From positions 22,177-86,176 of the forward strand of contig JBEKJP010000010.1 of NCBI GenBank assembly GCA_050011155.1: a DNA stretch of 64,000 nucleotides. Direction: 5' to 3'. The position numbers were made by a program, and so were the translations under genes. The DNA comes from Palsa-504 sp050011155. Lineage in GTDB: Bacteria > Actinomycetota > Actinomycetes > Streptosporangiales > Streptosporangiaceae. The number at the start of each line of letters is the position of its first letter. Position 1 is the stretch's first letter. Shown here in pieces: positions 24,941-33,112 of the stretch. The notes under the pieces are model-generated. The model saw only the letters and a program-made list of their open reading frames with translations, made no database searches and was not told the origin of the DNA.

Positions 24941-25912
24941 ATGGGTCAAACTCCCGCCATCGAGGCGGAAGGGCTAGTCAAGAACTTCGGGAAGACGAAA
25001 GCGCTGGCCGGCTTCAACCTGAGCGTCCCGGCGGGCACGGTCTACGGCCTGCTCGGGCCGAACGGCGCGGGCAAGACCACCGCGGTCCGGGTCTTCGCCA
25101 CCCTCCTGCGCCCGGACGGGGGCCGGGCGCGGGTACTGGGGCAGGACGTGGTGAGCCAGGCCGCCCGGGTACGGCGGCAGATCGGGCTGACCGGGCAGTA
25201 CGCGGCGCTGGACGAGTACCTCACCGGCCGCGCCAACCTGGTCATGATCGGCCAGCTCAGCCGGCTCACCCCGGCCGCCGCCCGGCGCCGGGCCGACGAG
25301 ATGCTCGAGCGGTTCGGCCTGACCGACGCGGCCGGGCGCGCGGTCAAGACCTACTCGGGCGGCATGCGGCGGCGGCTGGACCTGGCCGCCAGCTTGATCG
25401 GGTACCCGTCGGTGCTGTTCCTGGACGAGCCGACCACCGGTCTTGACCCGAACGCCCGCGCCATGACCTGGGACATCGTGCGGGAGCTGGCGGATTCGGG
25501 TACCACGCTCCTGCTCACCACCCAGTACCTGGAGGAGGCGGATCAGCTGGCCCGCCGGATCGCCGTGATCGACGACGGCGCGGTCATCGCCGAGGGCACG
25601 CCCGACCAGCTCAAGTCCTCTGTGGGCGGCGAGCACCTGGCGATCGCGCTGGCCGCGGGGGCGGACGTCGAGGCGGCGATCGTCGCGGTCAAGCCGTTCG
25701 CGACCGGCGGCGTCCAGGCGGACGAGGAGGGGCGGCGCCTGACGGTGCCGGTGGCCTTCGCCGACGGGCTGACCACGCAGCTCGTGCGGGCCCTGGACCA
25801 GGCCGGGGTGGCGGTCAACGACGTCACCACGCAGCGCGCGTCGCTCGACGACGTGTTCCTGGCCCTCACCGGCCACGTCACCAGCGACAGCGACAGCGAG
25901 GAGGCGGCGTGA
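24941..25912 (+). CDS. DrrA-type ABC exporter ATPase
   Basis: 323-residue ATP-binding subunit of the daunorubicin-resistance (DrrA) family that drives drug or lipid export. Walker A is GPNGAGKT (39-46), the signature is YSGGMRRRLDLA and Walker B VLFLDEPTTGLDP; the DrrA-type C-terminal region (ASLDDVFLALTGH) is present. The ATG at 24941 with GGGGAG upstream was preferred over a GTG three bases earlier. It is followed by its permease gene. Confidence 0.93.
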   Translation: MGQTPAIEAEGLVKNFGKTKALAGFNLSVPAGTVYGLLGPNGAGKTTAVRVFATLLRPDGGRARVLGQDVVSQAARVRRQIGLTGQYAALDEYLTGRANLVMIGQLSRLTPAAARRRADEMLERFGLTDAAGRAVKTYSGGMRRRLDLAASLIGYPSVLFLDEPTTGLDPNARAMTWDIVRELADSGTTLLLTTQYLEEADQLARRIAVIDDGAVIAEGTPDQLKSSVGGEHLAIALAAGADVEAAIVAVKPFATGGVQADEEGRRLTVPVAFADGLTTQLVRALDQAGVAVNDVTTQRASLDDVFLALTGHVTSDSDSEEAA

Positions 25913-25926
25913 ACGGAGGACAGAGC

Positions 25927-26781
25927 GTGACCACCATGACCGCGGAGCTGGCTCCGGCGCAGGATGTCACCTACGAGCGCAGCCTGGTCTCGCAGTTCGC
26001 CTCCGATGTGCGGGTGCTCACCAAGCGCAGCATCGCGCGGATCCGGCGGGAGCCGGAGACGCTGGCCGACGTCACGATCATGCCGGTCATCTTCATCTTG
26101 ATGTTCGCCTACGTGTTCGGCGGCGCGATCTTGCTGCCGGGCCACGGGAGCTACCACGAGTACCTGATCGGCGGGATGCTCGGGATGGGCCTGGCCCAGA
26201 CCGCCCCCGGCGTGGCCGTGGCGCTGGTCACCGACATGTCCACCGGGCTGATGGACCGGTTCAGGTCGCTGCCCATGTCCCGCTGGGCGGTGCTGGTGGC
26301 CCGCTCGATCGCCGAGCTGCTCACCCAGCTCATCGGTGCGGCCATCGTGGTCTGCGTCGGGCTGGCGATCGGCTGGCGGGTGCACACCGGGCCGGTGGAC
26401 GTGATCGAGGCGCTCGCGCTGTCCCTGCTGTTCGGCTACGCGTTCACCTGGGCCGGGGTCCTGCTCGGGATGGTGCTGCGCAGCCCGGAGGCGGCCCAGG
26501 CGACCGGGTTCATCGTGTTCCTGCCGCTGACGTTCGTGTCCAGCGCGTTCGTTCCGACCCAGGGCATGCCCGGCTGGCTGCAGCCGGTGGCGGACTGGAA
26601 CCCGATGTCGGCGCTGGCCGCCGCGTCCCGCCACCTGTTCGGCAACCCGAACCCGGCCGCGTCGGTGCATTCCTGGCCGATGCAGCATCCGGAGCTCGCC
26701 GTGGTCGGCTGGTCCGTCCTGATGCTGGCGGTCTTCGCACCGCTGGCCGTCCGCCTGTTCCGCCGCAAGGTCCTCGGCTAG
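25927..26781 (+). CDS. DrrB-type ABC exporter permease
   Basis: 284-residue ABC-2 membrane subunit with about six transmembrane segments; signature stretches GLMDRFRSLPMSRWAVLVAR and TFVSSAFVPTQGMPGWLQPVADWNP are typical of DrrB proteins. The GTG at 25927 follows GGAGGA at six bases; another GTG at 25909 overlaps the DrrA stop. Partner of the ATPase upstream. Its TAG stop falls inside the first of four 14-bp tandem repeats. Confidence 0.92.
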   Translation: MTTMTAELAPAQDVTYERSLVSQFASDVRVLTKRSIARIRREPETLADVTIMPVIFILMFAYVFGGAILLPGHGSYHEYLIGGMLGMGLAQTAPGVAVALVTDMSTGLMDRFRSLPMSRWAVLVARSIAELLTQLIGAAIVVCVGLAIGWRVHTGPVDVIEALALSLLFGYAFTWAGVLLGMVLRSPEAAQATGFIVFLPLTFVSSAFVPTQGMPGWLQPVADWNPMSALAAASRHLFGNPNPAASVHSWPMQHPELAVVGWSVLMLAVFAPLAVRLFRRKVLG

Positions 26782-26823
26782 AGGTCCTCGGCTAGAGATC
26801 CTCGGCTAGAGATCCTCGGCTGG
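26768..26823 (+). repeat. Four 14-bp tandem repeats across a stop codon
   Basis: Four units of AGGTCCTCGGCTAG (third and fourth read AGATCC...; the fourth ends TGG). The first unit holds the last codons and TAG of the permease gene; the second and third repeat the TAG. Likely slippage expansion. Confidence 0.92.
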
Positions 26824-26850
26824 CCGCGCCGGGGCCGCAACCCAACCGCG

Positions 26851-26898
26851 TGAAACCCGGGATCCACCGCGCCCGAACGCACTGGATCCCGGGTTTCA
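26851..26898 (+). terminator. Terminator of the ABC exporter operon
   Basis: TGAAACCCGGGATCCA (26851-26866) and its exact complement (26883-26898) form a 16-bp stem with a 16-base loop, about 70 bases past the permease stop and before the SDR promoter. No T-run. Confidence 0.65.
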
Positions 26899-26919
26899 TC
26901 ACGTGACGAGCGGTGTGAT

Positions 26920-26930
26920 ACATCGGACCT
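26920..26930 (+). promoter_or_regulatory. Candidate fucose-regulon operator A
   Basis: ACATCGGACCT abuts the ATG of the SDR gene. It matches nine of eleven bases with sites C and D (ACATCGGATCT) and shares the first nine with site B. Confidence 0.45.
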
Positions 26931-27752
26931 ATGACGATGCAATCACATGAGTTCGACGGGCTCGCCGCGCTGGTCACCGGGGGTGCCTCCGGGATCGGCC
27001 TGGCCACGGCGCGGACGCTGGCCGCCCGCGGCGCCCGGGTGGCCGTGCTTGACCGCGCCGACGGGATCGAGGCCTTCAAGGCGGCGGGCGACAGTGCCGC
27101 CGGGGAATGGCCCGACCTTTACCCGGTCGTGGCCGACGTGACCGACGACGCCGCCGTCCGCGCCGCCGTGGCCGAGGCCGGGCGGGTCCTCGGCCGGCTG
27201 GACATCGTGGTGAACAACGCCGGCATCGGCGCGGCCGGGACGGTCGAGGACAACGACGACGCCGAGTGGCACCGGGTGCTCGACGTGAACGTGCTCGGCA
27301 TCGTCCGCGTCACCCGGGCCGCCCTGCCGCTGCTCCGCGCGGCGGTCAAGGACCGCGGCCAGGCGGCGGTCGTCAACACCTGCTCGGTCGCGGCCATCGC
27401 GGGCCTGCCCCAGCGGGCCGTCTACAGCGCCAGCAAGGGCGCCGTCTACGCGCTCACCCTGGCCATGGCGGCCGACCACGTGACCGAGGGGATCCGGGTG
27501 AACTGCGTGACCCCCGGGACGGCGGACACCCCCTGGGTCGGCCGCCTCCTGGACGCCGCCCCGGATCCAGCCGCCGAACGCGCCGCGCTCAACGCCCGCC
27601 AGCCGATGGGACGCCTGGTCTCCGCGGCCGAGGTCGCCGCGGCCATCGCCTACCTGGCCAGCCCGCTGGCCAGCGCCACCACCGGCATGGCGCTGGCCGT
27701 CGACGGCGGCATGGAGGGCCTGCGGCTCCGGCCGCGCCCACCTCAGCCCTAA
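26931..27752 (+). CDS. SDR dehydrogenase, probable 2-keto-3-deoxy-L-fuconate dehydrogenase
   Basis: 273-residue short-chain dehydrogenase: NAD(P)-binding TGGASGIG (16-23), NNAG, and catalytic Ser152, Tyr165, Lys169 in NTCSVAAIAGLPQRAVYSASK. The C-terminal part VNCVTPGTADTPWVGRLL...ARQPMGRLVSAAEVAAAIAYLASP is like SDRs from non-phosphorylative L-fucose pathways that oxidise 2-keto-3-deoxy-L-fuconate. L-fucose dehydrogenase is the other possible role. It heads the sugar cluster, followed by its own intergenic promoter region. ATG at 26931; a second ATG follows six bases later. Confidence 0.75.
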   Translation: MTMQSHEFDGLAALVTGGASGIGLATARTLAARGARVAVLDRADGIEAFKAAGDSAAGEWPDLYPVVADVTDDAAVRAAVAEAGRVLGRLDIVVNNAGIGAAGTVEDNDDAEWHRVLDVNVLGIVRVTRAALPLLRAAVKDRGQAAVVNTCSVAAIAGLPQRAVYSASKGAVYALTLAMAADHVTEGIRVNCVTPGTADTPWVGRLLDAAPDPAAERAALNARQPMGRLVSAAEVAAAIAYLASPLASATTGMALAVDGGMEGLRLRPRPPQP

Positions 27753-27774
27753 CGATCCGACCAAAGATCGGATG

Positions 27775-27785
27775 ACATCGGACAT
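27775..27785 (+). promoter_or_regulatory. Candidate fucose-regulon operator B
   Basis: ACATCGGACAT upstream of the sugar transporter promoter, immediately after an imperfect palindrome GATCCGA-N6-ATCGGAT-like stretch (27754-27773). Confidence 0.45.
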
Positions 27786-27826
27786 CTCTGTTTGGTATCG
27801 GCTGCCTTCTGCCGGGTTTTACCCCA

Positions 27827-27855
27827 TTGACACGCTAAGACATCGGATCTATTTT
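27827..27855 (+). promoter_or_regulatory. Sigma-70-type promoter of the sugar transporter operon
   Basis: TTGACA (27827-27832) and TATTTT (27850-27855) with a 17-base spacer, close to the housekeeping consensus. Operator C (27840-27850, ACATCGGATCT) fills the spacer up to the -10 box. The first start codon is 86 bases downstream. Confidence 0.75.
27840..27850 (+). promoter_or_regulatory. Candidate fucose-regulon operator C
   Basis: ACATCGGATCT between the -35 and -10 boxes of the transporter promoter. The identical 11-mer is present, in reverse, in front of the GntR gene at 50685-50695. Confidence 0.55.
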
Positions 27856-27940
27856 CCTGGCACACGGCACTCCGGATACCCCCTCGCGGCCCGCACCGAC
27901 GCGCGCCGCAGCCCCGGACAGCGCCACCAGGAGGTTCGGC

Positions 27941-29152
27941 ATGAGATACCGCAGACGCTCGGGCGCGGACCCCACGGGTCGCAGAGGTCCCTCCCGCGCC
28001 GCCACCACCACAGCCCTGGCCGCGCTGGCCGCGGTCACCCTGCTCGCCGCCTGCAGCTCGGGCAGTTCGAGCACGGCCGGGAACTCGAGTACCACGTCGG
28101 GCAGCACGGCCAGCGGCACGGCCGGCGCCGGGGAGACCGCCATCGGCGTGGACCTCACCTACAACAACACGGCCTTCTGGGCCGCCTACATCAACTACGA
28201 GACCCAGTACGCCCAGCAGTTCCACATCAAGCTGCTCGGCCCGCTGCTCGCCGCGGCCAACGCGAGCCTGCAGAACACCCAGATCGAGAACCTGGTCAAC
28301 GAGGGCGCCAAGGCGATCATCGTGAACCCGGAGACCGCGACCAGCCTGGGCCCGGCGATCAGCTACGCCGCCGCGCACCACGTCCAGCTGGTGTCGGTCG
28401 ACACCATCGTCGGCGTGGGCAAGGTTTACATGGTGGTGCGCGCGTCCAACACGATCTACGGCCTGGACGCCTGCGCCGACATCAGCGCCACGGTCAAATC
28501 CGGCTACGTGCTCGACCTGGAAGGCGACCTGACCTCTTCCAACGGCGCCGACCGGACCAACGCCTTCAACCAGTGCATGGCCAAGAACGCCCCCGCCGTG
28601 CACATCCTCAAGGACCCGACGACCTGGACCGAGGCCACCGCCGTGACCGACGCGCAGAACGCGGTGAACGCCTACGGCAGCCAGCTCAAGGCGATCTACT
28701 CGCAGTGGTCGAGCCCGGACACCGGCATCATCCCGCTGCTGAAGTCCAAGGGCCTGACCGGCAAGGTGATGGTGGTCAGCGACGACGGGGTGCCGTTCGA
28801 GATGTGCGACATCGGGAACGGCACGCTGGACGCCTCGCAGTCCCAGCCGGCCGACCTGTACGCCTACTGGGCGCTGAAGTACGCGCTCGACGCGGCGCAC
28901 GGGGTGCAGCACAGCGCGGGCCAGCCCGGCGGCGGCGCGCCGCAGCTGCAGATGGTCAGCTACGCGGGCGACAGCAACCTGGGCGACCCGATCGTGGCCC
29001 CGTTCGTGACCAAGGCCCAGCAGACGCTGACCGTCAGCCCGGTCCTCGGCCTGTCCGGCTCGGTGACCACCACCCCGGTCAGCGACGCCAAGCTCTGGGG
29101 CAACGTCTACGGCCAGGCCCACGGCGGCGTCTGCAGTTCGTCGGCCTCATGA
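27941..29152 (+). CDS. Sugar ABC transporter substrate-binding lipoprotein
   Basis: 403-residue periplasmic-binding-like protein (RbsB/type 1 family). Lipoprotein signal with lipobox LLAAC (Cys38), then a Ser/Thr/Gly linker, then the binding fold with IVNPETATSLGPAISYAAAHHVQLVSVDT typical of sugar-binding proteins. AGGAGG lies seven bases before the ATG. It leads the operon ATPase - permease - fuconate dehydratase - aldo/keto reductase; the context suggests L-fucose or a related 6-deoxysugar as ligand. Confidence 0.88.
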   Translation: MRYRRRSGADPTGRRGPSRAATTTALAALAAVTLLAACSSGSSSTAGNSSTTSGSTASGTAGAGETAIGVDLTYNNTAFWAAYINYETQYAQQFHIKLLGPLLAAANASLQNTQIENLVNEGAKAIIVNPETATSLGPAISYAAAHHVQLVSVDTIVGVGKVYMVVRASNTIYGLDACADISATVKSGYVLDLEGDLTSSNGADRTNAFNQCMAKNAPAVHILKDPTTWTEATAVTDAQNAVNAYGSQLKAIYSQWSSPDTGIIPLLKSKGLTGKVMVVSDDGVPFEMCDIGNGTLDASQSQPADLYAYWALKYALDAAHGVQHSAGQPGGGAPQLQMVSYAGDSNLGDPIVAPFVTKAQQTLTVSPVLGLSGSVTTTPVSDAKLWGNVYGQAHGGVCSSSAS

Positions 29153-29158
29153 GCGTCT

Positions 29159-30760
29159 ATGAGTGAGGGCGAGATCCCCGCCGCGGTCACCGCGGCGGGG
29201 ATCCGCCAGCGGTTCGGCAGCACGCACGCGCTGCGGGGGGTGACGCTGAGCCTGCACCCCGGCCGCTGCCTCGGCCTGGTCGGCCGCAACGGGGCCGGCA
29301 AGTCCACGCTGGTCTCCGTGCTGAGCGGGCTGCTCACGCCGGACGAGGGCGAGGTGAGCTTCGACGGCGGCCCGGCGCCCGCGCTCGGCGACGTCGCCGC
29401 CTGGCGGACGCGCATCGCGACCGTGTTCCAGCACTCCATGGTGGTGCCCGGGCTTACCGTGGCGGAAAACGTCTTCCTCGGCCGGCCGCCGCGCCGGGCC
29501 GCCCTCGGCTGGGCGGGCGTGGTCGACTGGCGCCAGATGCGCGACCAGGCGGCCCAGATCATGGCCGACTGGGGCTTCGACGTGGACGCCGACGCCCCCT
29601 GCGGCAGCCTCACCGTCGAGCAGCGGCAGGTGGTCGAGATTACCCGGGCGCTGGCCGCGGGCACCCGCTGCCTGCTGCTCGACGAGCCGACCGCGGCCCT
29701 CGAGCGCGGCGCCGTGCTCCGCCTGTTCGACCGGGTCCGCCAGCTGCGCGAGGCCGGCGTCGCGATCATGTACATCTCCCACCACCTGGAGGAGGTGTTC
29801 GAGATCTGCACCGACGTGGCCGTGCTGCGCGACGGCGAGCTCGTGCTGACCGCCCCGATGACCGCGGTGGGCAAAGACGACCTGATCACCGCCATGGTCG
29901 GCGACCGCCAAGACCATAAAGATCATGACGCCGAACGGGCTGGGCCGCTCGCCCCACTACCCCCTTCCGTCACTCCCCGGCCGAACGTTCCCGGCTCCGC
30001 CCGCCCCGCCCACGCCCACCCGCCCGACCTGAGCGTCAGCTCGGTCTCGCACGCCTCGGCCGGAGCCTCGCTGTTCGGGGTGTCGGTGACCGTGCGCGGC
30101 GGCGAGCGGGTCGGCGTCACCGGCTTGCGCGGGTCCGGTGCGAGCACGCTGGCCCGGATCGTGGCGGGGGCGGTCGCGCCGGACGCCGGCCAGGTCCGCC
30201 TGGGGGACAAGCTGCTGCCGCCCGGCGACCGGGCCGGGGCGCTGCGGGCCGGGGTCGGGTTCATCCCCGAGGACCGGCAGGCCGAGGGGTTCGTGCCGTT
30301 GCTCGGCGCGGCGGAGAACATCGCGATGACGATCACCGACCGGATCGCCCGGGCCGGCTTCATCAGCCCGAGGCGCCGCGAGGCGCGGGCCGCGCCGCTG
30401 GCCCGGCGGCTGTCCCTGGTCTCGGCCGGGCTCGGCCAGCCGGTCCGCGAGCTGTCCGGCGGCAACCAGCAGAAGGTCACGGTGGCCCGCGCCCTGGCCA
30501 GCGACCCGGTGCTGATCGTGGCCATCACCCCGACCCGCGGCGTGGACGTGGCCTCCAAGGAACTGCTGCTGGCCGAGCTCGACCGGGTCACCAGGCAGTC
30601 CGGCGCGAGCCTGCTGCTGGCCAGTGACGAGCTCGACGACCTGGTCATCTGCGACCGCGTGCTGGTCCTGGTCCGCGGCGAGATCTTCACCGAGTTCACC
30701 GAGCCGCCCTTCGACCGCGAGGCCCTGATCGCGGCCACCGAGGGGATAGGAGCCACATGA
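29159..30760 (+). CDS. Sugar ABC transporter ATPase (RbsA/MglA-like, two domains)
   Basis: 533 residues, two fused nucleotide-binding domains. Domain 1 is intact: Walker A GRNGAGKST (42-50), Walker B LLLDEPTAAL, with signature LTVEQRQ. Domain 2 has the good signature LSGGNQQK but a degenerate Walker A (GLRGSGAST, Ala328 for Lys) and Walker B reading VLIVAITPTRGVD, where the usual LILDEPTRGVD acidic pair is gone. A 40-residue Pro-rich linker joins them. The start ATG lies seven bases past the binding-protein stop; the stop overlaps the permease start (ATGA). Confidence 0.9.
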   Translation: MSEGEIPAAVTAAGIRQRFGSTHALRGVTLSLHPGRCLGLVGRNGAGKSTLVSVLSGLLTPDEGEVSFDGGPAPALGDVAAWRTRIATVFQHSMVVPGLTVAENVFLGRPPRRAALGWAGVVDWRQMRDQAAQIMADWGFDVDADAPCGSLTVEQRQVVEITRALAAGTRCLLLDEPTAALERGAVLRLFDRVRQLREAGVAIMYISHHLEEVFEICTDVAVLRDGELVLTAPMTAVGKDDLITAMVGDRQDHKDHDAERAGPLAPLPPSVTPRPNVPGSARPAHAHPPDLSVSSVSHASAGASLFGVSVTVRGGERVGVTGLRGSGASTLARIVAGAVAPDAGQVRLGDKLLPPGDRAGALRAGVGFIPEDRQAEGFVPLLGAAENIAMTITDRIARAGFISPRRREARAAPLARRLSLVSAGLGQPVRELSGGNQQKVTVARALASDPVLIVAITPTRGVDVASKELLLAELDRVTRQSGASLLLASDELDDLVICDRVLVLVRGEIFTEFTEPPFDREALIAATEGIGAT

Positions 30761-31806
30761 GCGAGATCAAGGAAGACCCGGCCGCGCTGGCCTCGGACGT
30801 GGAAGCCGCGCTGAGACGACGGCGCAGCGCCAGCGCGGCTGCGGTGTCGTGGCTCCGGGAGGCGGCGCTGCTGCCGGTGCTGGCCGTGCTCATCGTGGTG
30901 GGCGCGCTCCTGAACAGCCACTTCCTGACCGTCTCCAACATCACCGGGATCGGCCAGCAGATCTCCGCGCTGGGCGTGGTCGTGGTCGGCGAGTCGCTGA
31001 TCCTGCTCATCGGGGGCATGGACCTGTCACTGGAGTCGACCTACGGGCTCGCCCCGATGCTCGCGGCGTGGCTGATCGTGCCGGCCGCCTCGTTCGGCGC
31101 CGGGGTCTTGCTCAATCCTTACCTCGGCATTGGAATCCTGCTGGCGGTGGGCGTGGCGGTGGGGTTCGTCAACGGGCTGCTGATCGTGAAGGGGCGGCTG
31201 AACGGCTTCATCGTCACCCTGGGCATGACCATCTTGCTGGCCGGGATGCAGGACGGCATCGTGAAGGGCCAGTCCCCGTTCGGCCTGCCCGGCCCGTTCA
31301 GTTACCTCGGCTCGGCCGGCGCCGGGGTGATCCCGGTCTCGCTCATCGTGGCCGTGGTCATCTTCGCGGCGGCCGGTCTTTTCCTGCGCTACCACCGCCT
31401 CGGCCGGGCCATCTACGCCATCGGCGGGAACCGGGAGGCGGCCCGGGCCGCCGGGATCAAGGTGGACCGGGTCCGGATCGGCGTCTACGTGGCCGGCAGC
31501 GTGCTGGCCGCGCTCGGCGGCCTGATGGAGGCGGGCCGGGTGTCCTCGGTGGCCAGCACCCAGGGCTACGGCGAGGGCATCATCTTCGCGGTGTTCGCCG
31601 CCGCCGTCATCGGCGGGGTCTCGCTGCAAGGCGGCCGGGGCAACATGGTCGGCGCGGCCTCCGGCGTAGTGCTGCTCGGCGTGGTGCAGAACATCCTGGA
31701 CCTGGAGAACGCGCCCAACTACTGGATCGACGCGATCGACGGCGGCGTCATCCTGGTCGCGCTGATCCTGGCCCGCGTCATCGGCGGCGAGGCGAGCGCC
31801 GAATGA
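30757..31806 (+). CDS. Sugar ABC transporter permease (RbsC-like)
   Basis: 349-residue branched/ribose-type permease with 8-10 membrane segments. Marks of the family: NSHFLTVSNITGIGQQISALG, GGMDLSLEST, FIVTLGMTILLAGMQDGIV and YAIGGNREAARAAGI. ATGA overlaps join it to the ATPase upstream and fuconate dehydratase downstream. Confidence 0.92.
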   Translation: MSEIKEDPAALASDVEAALRRRRSASAAAVSWLREAALLPVLAVLIVVGALLNSHFLTVSNITGIGQQISALGVVVVGESLILLIGGMDLSLESTYGLAPMLAAWLIVPAASFGAGVLLNPYLGIGILLAVGVAVGFVNGLLIVKGRLNGFIVTLGMTILLAGMQDGIVKGQSPFGLPGPFSYLGSAGAGVIPVSLIVAVVIFAAAGLFLRYHRLGRAIYAIGGNREAARAAGIKVDRVRIGVYVAGSVLAALGGLMEAGRVSSVASTQGYGEGIIFAVFAAAVIGGVSLQGGRGNMVGAASGVVLLGVVQNILDLENAPNYWIDAIDGGVILVALILARVIGGEASAE

Positions 31807-33110
31807 AGATAACCGGATTCGACACCTTCGACGTGCGCTTTCCCACCTCCCGGACGCTGGCCGGGTCCGACGCCATGAACCCGGCGCCGGACTACTCGGC
31901 CGCCTACCTGGTCATCAGGACCGACGACCCGGATCCGGCCCTGGCCGGGCACGGGTTCGCGTTCACCATCGGCCGCGGCAACGACGTCCAGCTGGCCGCG
32001 ATCCGGCTGCTCGAGCCGTTCCTGGCCGGCCGCGACCTGGACGAGGTCCTGGCCGACCTGGGCGGGCTCGGGCGGCGCCTGGTCAGCGACAGCCCGCTGC
32101 ACTGGCTCGGCCCGGCCTGCGGCGTGATGCACATGGCCGCGGGCGCCGTCATGAACGCGTGCTGGGACCTGGCCGCCCGGCAGGCGGGCCAGCCGCTATG
32201 GCTGCTGCTGGCCCAGCTGAGCCCGGAGGAGCTCATCGAGCTGGTCGACTTCCGCTACCTGTCCGACGCGCTCACCCCGGACGAGGCGCTGGACCTGCTC
32301 GAGCGCGGCGCGGCCGGCCGGGCCGGCCGGATCGACGCGCTGCGCCGGGACGGCTACCCCGCCTACTCCACCGGTCCCGGCTGGCTCGGCTATTCCGACC
32401 AGCAGCTGGCCGAGCTGTGCGCCGAGGCCGTCGCCGACGGCTTCAGCCAGGTGAAGATCAAGGTCGGCGCGGCGCTGGCCGACGACAAGCGGCGGTGCGC
32501 GATCGCCCGCGAGGCGGTGGGCGAGCAGGCCGGCCTGGCCATCGACGCCAACCAGGTCTGGGACGTGCCCACCGCGATCAGCTGGATCACCGAGCTGGCG
32601 CCGTTCCGGCTCGCCTGGGTGGAGGAGCCGACCGCGCCATTCGACATCCTCGGCACGGCCGCCATCCGCCGGGGCGTGCGGCCGGTGCCGGTGGCCACCG
32701 GGGAGCACGTGTCCAACCCGGTCATGTTCAAGCAGCTGCTCCAGGCCGAGGCCATCGACGTCATGCAGATCGACGCCTGCCGGGTGGCCGGGGTGAACGA
32801 GAACATCGCGAACCTGCTGCTGGCGGCCAAGTTCGGCGTGCCGGTCTGCCCGCACGCCGGCGGCGTCGGGCTGTGCGAGATTGTCCAGCACCTGTCGATG
32901 TTCGACTACGTGGCCCTGTCCGGCACCACCGCGGGCCGCCGGGTCGAGTGGATCGACCACCTGCACGAGCACTTCGCCGCGCCGGCCGAGGTGACCGGCG
33001 GCCGCTACCGCGCGCCCGCGGCCCCCGGTGCGTCCGCCGAGATCCGGCCGGAGTCGCTGGCGGAGTTCGCCTACCCCGACGGCCCGGCCTGGCGCAATGG
33101 GAAAATCTGA
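31803..33110 (+). CDS. fucD: L-fuconate dehydratase (enolase superfamily)
   Basis: 435 residues. Dehydrates L-fuconate to 2-keto-3-deoxy-L-fuconate. The sequence follows the FucD/ENOSF1 pattern throughout: RYLSDALTPDEAL, GYPAYSTGPGWLGYSD, the KxK base VKIKVG, metal ligands in IDANQVWDV, WVEEPTAPFDILG and VATGEH, and the catalytic His in CPHAGGVGLCEIVQHL. ATG overlaps the permease stop. This is the best marker for the substrate of the whole cluster. Confidence 0.93.
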   Translation: MKITGFDTFDVRFPTSRTLAGSDAMNPAPDYSAAYLVIRTDDPDPALAGHGFAFTIGRGNDVQLAAIRLLEPFLAGRDLDEVLADLGGLGRRLVSDSPLHWLGPACGVMHMAAGAVMNACWDLAARQAGQPLWLLLAQLSPEELIELVDFRYLSDALTPDEALDLLERGAAGRAGRIDALRRDGYPAYSTGPGWLGYSDQQLAELCAEAVADGFSQVKIKVGAALADDKRRCAIAREAVGEQAGLAIDANQVWDVPTAISWITELAPFRLAWVEEPTAPFDILGTAAIRRGVRPVPVATGEHVSNPVMFKQLLQAEAIDVMQIDACRVAGVNENIANLLLAAKFGVPVCPHAGGVGLCEIVQHLSMFDYVALSGTTAGRRVEWIDHLHEHFAAPAEVTGGRYRAPAAPGASAEIRPESLAEFAYPDGPAWRNGKI

Positions 33111-33112
33111 GC

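Noticed and set aside
23085..26781. Biosynthetic gene cluster suggested by Sfp-type transferase and DrrAB-type exporter
   Set aside because: No PKS, NRPS, carrier protein or tailoring genes are near; these are better read as stand-alone accessory genes.
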